DNA of 64,000 nt. Origin: Ceratodon purpureus. Taxonomy: Eukaryota > Streptophyta > Bryopsida > Pseudoditrichales > Ditrichaceae. The stretch is from positions 70,041,287 to 70,105,286 of the forward strand of contig CM026426.1 of the NCBI GenBank assembly GCA_014871385.1, given 5' to 3'. This document shows, piece after piece, positions 58,501 through 64,000 of the stretch (position 1 is its first letter; each line of letters starts with the position of its first letter). Made by a program: the position numbers and the translations under genes. Under the pieces are notes generated by a model. It searched no databases and was not told the DNA's origin. It worked only from the letters and a program-made list of their open reading frames with translations.

Positions 58501-60940
58501 GAGCCAGCAGATGAGAGCGATCTTTTGGAAGATTGCGCAGAGACTATGTGTCTCATTGAGAAAGAAATGCCCCCGCAATTTTTTGATATCATGTCTCACC
58601 TAACGTGGCACCTAGTGCAGGAGTTGTTTATTTGTGGCCCTGTCACTAATAGGTGGATGTATCCATATGAGAGATACTTTAAGAATTTGAAGGGCATGGT
58701 ACGCAATCTTGCACGGCCAGAAGGTTGCATAGCATCTGGGTATGAAGTAGAAGAAGCTTTGGGATTTGTAACGGAGTACATGGCCGATTACAAAGCAACA
58801 ACTCGGCGGGTATGGGACAGCCAGGAAGAAGCTCATATGAACGACGAAGAAGTAGAAGGTAAAGGCAAAAAACGAGTCTTGCAGGAGGAGGAGCGAGAGT
58901 GGATGCACTCTTTCATTCTAGATAACGCCGAGCATCTCGAAGAGCATAGAGTGTAAGTTATTTTTCTGCAGTTATGATGTGATTGAATTATGTTGTTCCT
59001 ACGCCTTTATAATCTGTGAGGTAATCTTGTATTGTCGTTGGAGCATGCCTGGCTTATGTAAAAAGGTTGAGGATGTACTAGTATACATGAAATGTCAGAG
59101 TAAGGGAGAGTGGGCAAGATAGAGCTGCGCTCAACAAACAAGGAGCAGGTCGTCTAAGTTCAAAATATGCAACTGCAGGTTAATGTGTAAATCATGATCT
59201 GCAAATGAACTCTGATTATGCTTCTTTTTGGTGAATGTATGTTATGGGAATGATTTACGTTACAATAATGTGGTCCATGTCCATGCTGACCCTGAATGTT
59301 TGGGAGAATTGTGTATCCAGTCGGTACCAGATACTCTGCGAGGGAAGAAACGATGAGAGACGTAGATTCCGTAGTAGGCACCCTGGCCGAAGTGGTCGCC
59401 GAGGTGCACCATATCCTGTGAGGGGGAGAGCACAATAAAGTGGACCACAAAGTGCAAAATGTGACCGCTAACAAGTGAATATGAAGTGTGCTGTTTTTAA
59501 AGGCTCAAAGCCGATTTTGAGCATTTTGGTGTAGTTTTTGAGCATTTTAGTCACTTTCTAAGGTGTCAGAAGGTATCTTACGCACATCTTCATAAACAGA
59601 ACATCCTCAATTGAAACTAAATTTGACCACTAGTTCAAAATCATGAAAATTAACTTTTCCAAAGTCTTGATTTCTTCATTTGGGGCCCTCTATTGTCTTT
59701 AGATGATGTTTTTTCAAATTTAAAAAACAATGTTCGGTGAAAAAAAAGTGACAGAAAGTATCGCGGAAAAGACCCTCTTAAAAAGCATCCTTGCGATACT
59801 TTTGGAACCCTAAATCAATCAATGAGTATATGAATTGACTATTTTAGAATACCTCTTAAACATACGGAGGGCCCCGCGAAATTAAAAGTGATTTTGGATA
59901 AAACCCTAAACAGTTATGTTCACTTTTCCAAATGAGTCAGTTCACTTTGTCCGAGTTCGACGTCTCCATTTTCCATGGTAAACTCAATGTCTTCTCCCGC
60001 AACTTTGGGAAGTTGAAGTCCATCAAGTCTACTATTCGTATCCCAAACTTAATCATGCATCGACATAACGTAGATCCCACTTTCTCTAGTGTTTACGGAA
60101 GGGGCTGAAATTGGTGAAAAGATAAGCACTTTTTTGGTCCACTTTATTGTGCTTCCCCCCGTGAACATGTCGGAGTTCCCGCAATTTGCAGACTGGCTCG
60201 CAGCTGAAGTGAAGACATGCCAGGAGAATAGCATAGAAGTGCCACAGAATGTGGTGGATTCTTCAAAGCGGCCGTCCTTGGTGGCCCAAAAGTTTCGTGC
60301 CCTAAATGCGTATGGGAACCACTACAGAGTCAGGAGCGCGGAATTGTCACTCAGAACTTGTGATTCGGCCGTGGCAGCAGTATTTAGGAGGCCTTAGAGA
60401 TCAGGATTACGAGATCAAAACCCGGTAGAAGCTGCGGTTGAATATGTCGGACACCTTCACGAGATTCTGGAGTTGGACTACACCACCCATTGCGTCGTCA
60501 TACTTGTTTGCGAGTGGGTGAAAGCAAATTATGCTGGCACCAATGCCACAATAAAGAAAGATCGCTTGGGGTTCACAATGGCTAACTTCAATAGAATGAT
60601 ACCATACGGAAAAGAGTCGTTTGCATTCCCCATCCATGTGCAGCAAGTATTTCTTTCTAATGATTTATTGTGTCCCGGTTGGAAAGTAGTGTGCAGGACG
60701 GAGGTGAGAGGACGCAGAATTGACAGGGATGCATGCAGAGAGGGAGTTGATGGTTTATTTGGACTAGGGTGCACAGCTGATCACGAAGGTCTACAGGCCC
60801 CTGTGATGCTGCCAGAGGAAGTTTTGGCTCCTCTACAGACAGGGAGGCAAGTACAGAGACAAGAGATTATGCATCCCATTCTGGAGGAGGAGAATCCCTT
60901 ATTCGACAGAGATGTGGGCGAGTCTTCAGAGGAGGAGTAA
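55525..60940 (+). pseudogene. CACTA TNP2-type transposase with two in-frame TAGs and a nested insertion
   Basis: Exons about 55525-55819, 56015-56202, about 56396-57829, 58054-58952 and a last one to TAA 60938-60940. Exon 1-2, exon 3-4 and most phases agree. Domains: an N-terminal transposase-associated zinc motif (YPCACCACCGAKIRKFHTIA); the tnp2 core with LGLVADGICPYGNNSSKHST, PPWLASKSFFITLTILIPGE and LLFTVNDFPAYGLIAGQ; LPLRHCLDPMHCEKNVCENI after intron 3; a DUF4218-like block (PQFFDIMSHLTWHLVQELFI, RWMYPYERYFKNLKGMVRNL); and a C-terminal DUF4216-like block (LDYTTHCVVILVCEWVKANY, GFTMANFNR, HVQQVFLSNDLLCPGWKVV). TAG at 56504-56506 (EQML*EAYARA) and 60395-60397 (RRP*RSGLRDQNP) break it. A 739-bp element at 59422-60160 sits in the last exon region. 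The transposase is therefore inactive, and any recent movement needed another copy's enzyme. Confidence 0.85.
59422..60160. mobile_element. 739-bp element nested in the CACTA transposase gene, 4-bp TSD GTGA
   Basis: The left end GGGGGAGAGCACAATAAAGT and the right end (reverse complement) GGGGGGAAGCACAATAAAGT share about 30 of 34 bp in inverted orientation. They are flanked by GTGA at 59418-59421 and 60161-60164. Removing the element and one GTGA joins GAPYPV to NMSEFPQFADW in one open frame, as expected of an insertion into coding sequence. There is no internal gene, so it is a non-autonomous MITE-like element; its superfamily is undetermined. Confidence 0.8.
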
Positions 60941-62149
60941 CTAGGAGGCCCGTTCATGCACATGGGAAGAGTTTTCAGGTATTATCCACATTACATGAGG
61001 ACAGTATTCAAGCGTAGGTGAGGAGTCTTAAGTTGAAGCTCGTGTCAGTATGATTCGTTTGTCCAAAATGCTCCTGATATAGTCTCTATGTTACATGGGT
61101 GTTAAATATTACCATACAAAAATTTAACATAATATTTATTGTGGCCATATTACATTGACTCCCACTAAACTGTGCACTCTTATTGTAACAGATGCTTGAA
61201 CGTAGTCCGCATGAAGAAGTAGCAACAATTGCACATCGGATCAGGAGTAGGGGAGCGGAAGAATATGCAAGCTCTAGGGACCGGCACTTTAACTGAGAAA
61301 GTGAAGAGATTCTGGGAATGAAAGTGGCTTTTGTGGGGAGTTAGACCTAGCGTGCTAGATATTTGCTTAACACTAAACAGATAGGCCACCCTGTAGAGCT
61401 ACAGATACGAATATTCCATTCAACCATTCATCATGGTTAATGAAAACAACATTTTCATAGTTTCTTGGCCCCTGTCCATACTTAGATTCAGTGCTGGCAG
61501 AGCTTCTGTTTACTGGACAGTGTAAATGTTCCATCTATATATTTTACAAACCCATGCAGGCACGGCCTTTTGGAGATTTTACTGTACAGGCATGGCGTGA
61601 ACTATTTATGCATACCTCATATTAATTCCAAGATTCATTTGCAGTAAGGTCAAATTTACGAGTTCAGTCAACACTATGGATTCCAGCGTTTACAGGGCTT
61701 ACTGTGTAAATTCAACGTGATATTCGTAATCTACGCAATGTATTAAAATAGCAAGTTAATAATATCTCACTACAATGAGAGTTGCTTTATTGTGCCCATC
61801 GTAATATTTTCTAGTTTACTTAACCTCTTGTTACTTATCAATTGGTACATATGGACTGGTCTGACAAAAGAATTCTCCACTATTGCAAAAGTTGCCTATT
61901 TATAGTCTGTGATTTTTCTATTTTAACACAACAAAGTTACTTAGGCACGGTGAAACCCCAACATAATTTGGGCATCTGTACATGCTAAAAGTGAACCATT
62001 ATCAAATCTGCGGAAAATAACATAAAAATGTTAACTCTGTTGGATGGGGACTCAAAATTAATGCATTTCAACAGGAATTTTTCAAAGCTGTAGAAACCAA
62101 TACAAAATAGTTGATTTTCTCTTGATTCGGACCGCGTTTTCTTGTAGTG

Positions 62150-63880
62150 CATGAACCCCTTGAAGTTCGGCGCTGCAACGCCATTGATCTCCATGACCAG
62201 GTTCAGGTTTTTCCAGAAGACGAGGTGGGCCTCCGTGTCCTCGGACTGCATATCGCAAGTGGCAATTGTCATCACGCGGCAGTGGGTGGCATCGTACACA
62301 TGGCACGCCATCGTCGACCAATCTTTCACGCGTTTTACATGGTCGAACATGATCCATGCGTTCTCCAAATCGCCACCACCTTGCATTCGGCTGACCAAGT
62401 CGACACCACTTCCCGGCCCGACCTCCGACATCTTGAAGACGAAGACTTTGTCACGCATAGATCCCTGACTAGGAAACCTATTCTCCTGGACATACGCCCA
62501 GAGACTGTTTCCACAGAGCTTGGTGATACCATCCATGATTCTCTACCTTCTGTATTTTTTGAAGGTGGCGACTTTGTTGCGGATGTTTGGTGACGCCATG
62601 TCTTTGCATCGATGCAGAACAGGAACCAGCCTCCATCGTCAGCTTCCTCGGTGGTGCATCCTCAGGCTGTAGCAGGTAGCTCCCGATGAGGAGTTTGCTC
62701 GCCTCCAAGACAACGGCGCTCTTCGTTGCTTTGTTATTCATCTCTACCTGCTCTTCTATTAAGCTACTAATTCTGCTTTAGAGTCTCTGTAGTCTCCAAC
62801 TTTCACTGGATGATGATGTGTTCCTATGTGAATACAAGCTCTAGTCTGATTCGCTTTGCCCACTACGTAATAAATCTTAGCCTCGCATGTAGCTACACAT
62901 GATGGAGATTCTTTACATACCTTGCACACCAGCGTGGATTCAAATGGGGGATGCTGATCCATGAGAAAGGCTTGCAGGGTACAGCCTTCGAACTCAGTCT
63001 CGTTAACCTCGAAGATCTTGGGAACACGCTTCAGGAACTCACACTCCTCGTTGGTGCAGCGCAGCCATCCCACGCAGTTGGAACTTTGAAAAGACAGTCC
63101 GAAGTCGTTTTTGATGTTTGTTGTAATGGTCTTGGTCCATCTGTGTCCGTTGTATTGTTTGTCCATTCCCTGCATTGACTTGGCGGCGAGCTTAGAGGAA
63201 CCTGCAGCAGCTGGGGGCAATTAAAAAAGAACCGGACCGTCAAACTTCGCGGGCAAGTACTCTACTCTCTCGTATCTAATAGTGGAATAGTCTATCTTCT
63301 TTAGAATGTTTTTTGACCCACGCGCCTTTGCAAGCTGTTGAAGGTGGGGGAAAATACTAACTGTGACTTGGGACAATGGAGGAGACACATTGGAAGGAGG
63401 AGCATCTGCGTGGACCTTAGGCACCAACTTGACGCGACTGACCTCGTCATCAGAGGAGAGAGGAATGAATGTCGGGGGAGGAGGTTTCTCTATGTCTGCA
63501 GTTTTAGTACCTGGCTCGACTTTGACCTTGACATCACGAGGTAAAAGAGTCTGAATTGTGCAAGTAGAAGAGCGACGGGGGGTGAGGATCTCAGTGGATG
63601 CAGCCATCAGAGAATCAGTAAGACCATAGACTCTATAGGATCCAGGGAAGAGTCTCCAGTGCAACATATTGTTCTCATCTCTCAATGAAGGTTGCCCGAG
63701 GGTGTGGGTAACATCGGCAGTAACGTCATCAAAGATTTCCTCCTCTATACTAGTAGAATCCTCACGGAAATGGAATCTGAGACTCAGGCGAAGAGAAGAC
63801 ACTGTAGCTAGACCATCGTCATCTACGCGAAACCTAAGAGGGATGCCCATGCCTTGGGCGTACAGACAGACCATCCCCAT
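62150..63880 (-). pseudogene. MULE-like transposase, 5' part with GCM/WRKY-like zinc finger
   Basis: Reads from ATG 63880 (MGMVCLYAQ) through a ~200-residue N-terminal part rich in Ser/Pro to TAA 63221-63223. Then comes a zinc-finger segment: CVGWLRCTNEECEFLKR, CKVCKESPSCVATCEAKIYY and CIHIGTHHHP (63.15-62.80 kb), the Cys/His pattern of the WRKY-GCM1 fingers known from MULE transposases. A one-base frame change near 62.76 kb leads to MNNKATKSAVVLEASKLLIG. After another shift and a TAG (62543-62545) the core follows: DGITKLCGNSLWAYVQENRF, ACHVYDATHCRVMTIATCDM and NGVAAPNFKGF ending at ATG 62152-62150, the CACTA target site. The gene is multiply broken even without the insertion. Its true start may lie further upstream. 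Confidence 0.6.
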
Positions 63881-64000
63881 GTTTGCAGGCAACTCAGTGA
63901 TACTAGTGGAAGAAGGGAGGAGAGTGAGAGTACTAGCGAAGCAGTATTGCGAGAGCAAAGTGGGAGGAATGATGCATTGTTGTTGATCATTTTATTCAAG

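Larger units (their letters stand above)
50924..62149 (+). mobile_element. CACTA (En/Spm) transposon, 11,226 bp, TSD CAT
   Basis: The left end reads CACTACAAGAAAAAACTG and the right end, reverse-complemented from 62149, reads CACTACAAGAAAACGCGG. The perfect shared inverted terminus is 13 bp (CACTACAAGAAAA). CAT lies immediately outside both ends (50921-50923, 62150-62152), the 3-bp target duplication normal for CACTA elements. It carries a plus-strand TNP2-type transposase and a minus-strand Transposase_24-type protein, and is inserted in the MULE-like gene. Regions 50.94-52.3 kb and 60.95-62.15 kb show no gene and are the subterminal regions. Confidence 0.95.

Noticed and set aside
63190..63230. 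A short intron to remove the TAA at 63221 in the MULE-like gene
   Set aside because: A plausible acceptor (CTGCTGCAG) exists, but no donor giving a plant-sized intron and an open frame was found, so it is left as a stop.

Overview
The window looks like nuclear DNA of a land plant, probably a non-seed one (a moss or relative). The evidence is two intron-bearing host genes with plant-type relatives (ESS2/DGCR14 splicing factor; MINU/CHR12-type SNF2 ATPase), CACTA DNA with the TNP2 plus Transposase_24-type pair, MULE, hAT, Tourist- and Stowaway-like elements, and a piggyBac element, which is rare in seed plants. The lineage is inference; no rRNA, tRNA or organellar marker was found.

Layout. 1-3.7 kb: no recognisable gene. 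3.7-10.3 kb: a Tourist-like MITE beside a decayed hAT transposase gene, split by a 4,057-bp piggyBac element flanked by TTAA. 10.4-15.1 kb: gene fragments (STEEP1/UPF0428-like, protein-kinase C-lobe, PIF1-type helicase), a fold-back repeat and a Stowaway-like MITE with perfect 34-bp ends. 15.1-28.9 kb: a ~13.8-kb element bounded by 16-bp inverted ends. It carries a four-exon gene for a coiled-coil/zinc-finger protein (plus strand), a captured SUVR-type histone methyltransferase pre-SET fragment, and a converging transposase-like gene (minus strand). 30.2-30.9 kb: nested MITEs. 31.4-39.6 kb: the only clearly intact host genes, ESS2 (plus) and MINU-type SNF2 ATPase (minus), convergent. 40.75-46.6 kb: a ~5.8-kb element with inverted repeats of about 0.8-1.3 kb packed with a CpG-rich motif (ACGGGCGCGAGC / GCTCGCGCCCGT), holding an intronless gene with a RING-like finger. 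48.97-63.9 kb: a MULE-like gene with a GCM/WRKY-like zinc finger and a SWIM finger, cut by an 11,226-bp CACTA element (TSD CAT). The CACTA element is itself hit by a 739-bp element with a 4-bp TSD.

Themes. First, nesting: piggyBac in hAT, CACTA in MULE, a small element in CACTA, MITE in MITE. Most junctions are readable to the base. Second, reading-frame decay is strongly skewed. Of about 28 in-frame stops read by hand in the element genes, about 22 are TAG, three TGA and three TAA. The 1,020-codon gene at 15.9-20.3 kb has five TAGs and no frameshift. The simplest reading is CAG-to-TAG deamination at CHG-methylated cytosines; amber readthrough is a less likely alternative. Third, two unrelated-looking elements each carry a coiled-coil/RING-like protein gene, and the large one also carries a fragment of the H3K9 methyltransferase family that feeds CHG methylation.

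The best candidates for an undescribed system are the 15.1-28.9 kb element and the long-inverted-repeat element at 40.75-46.6 kb. Exons, motifs and frames were read by hand. No database search was possible.
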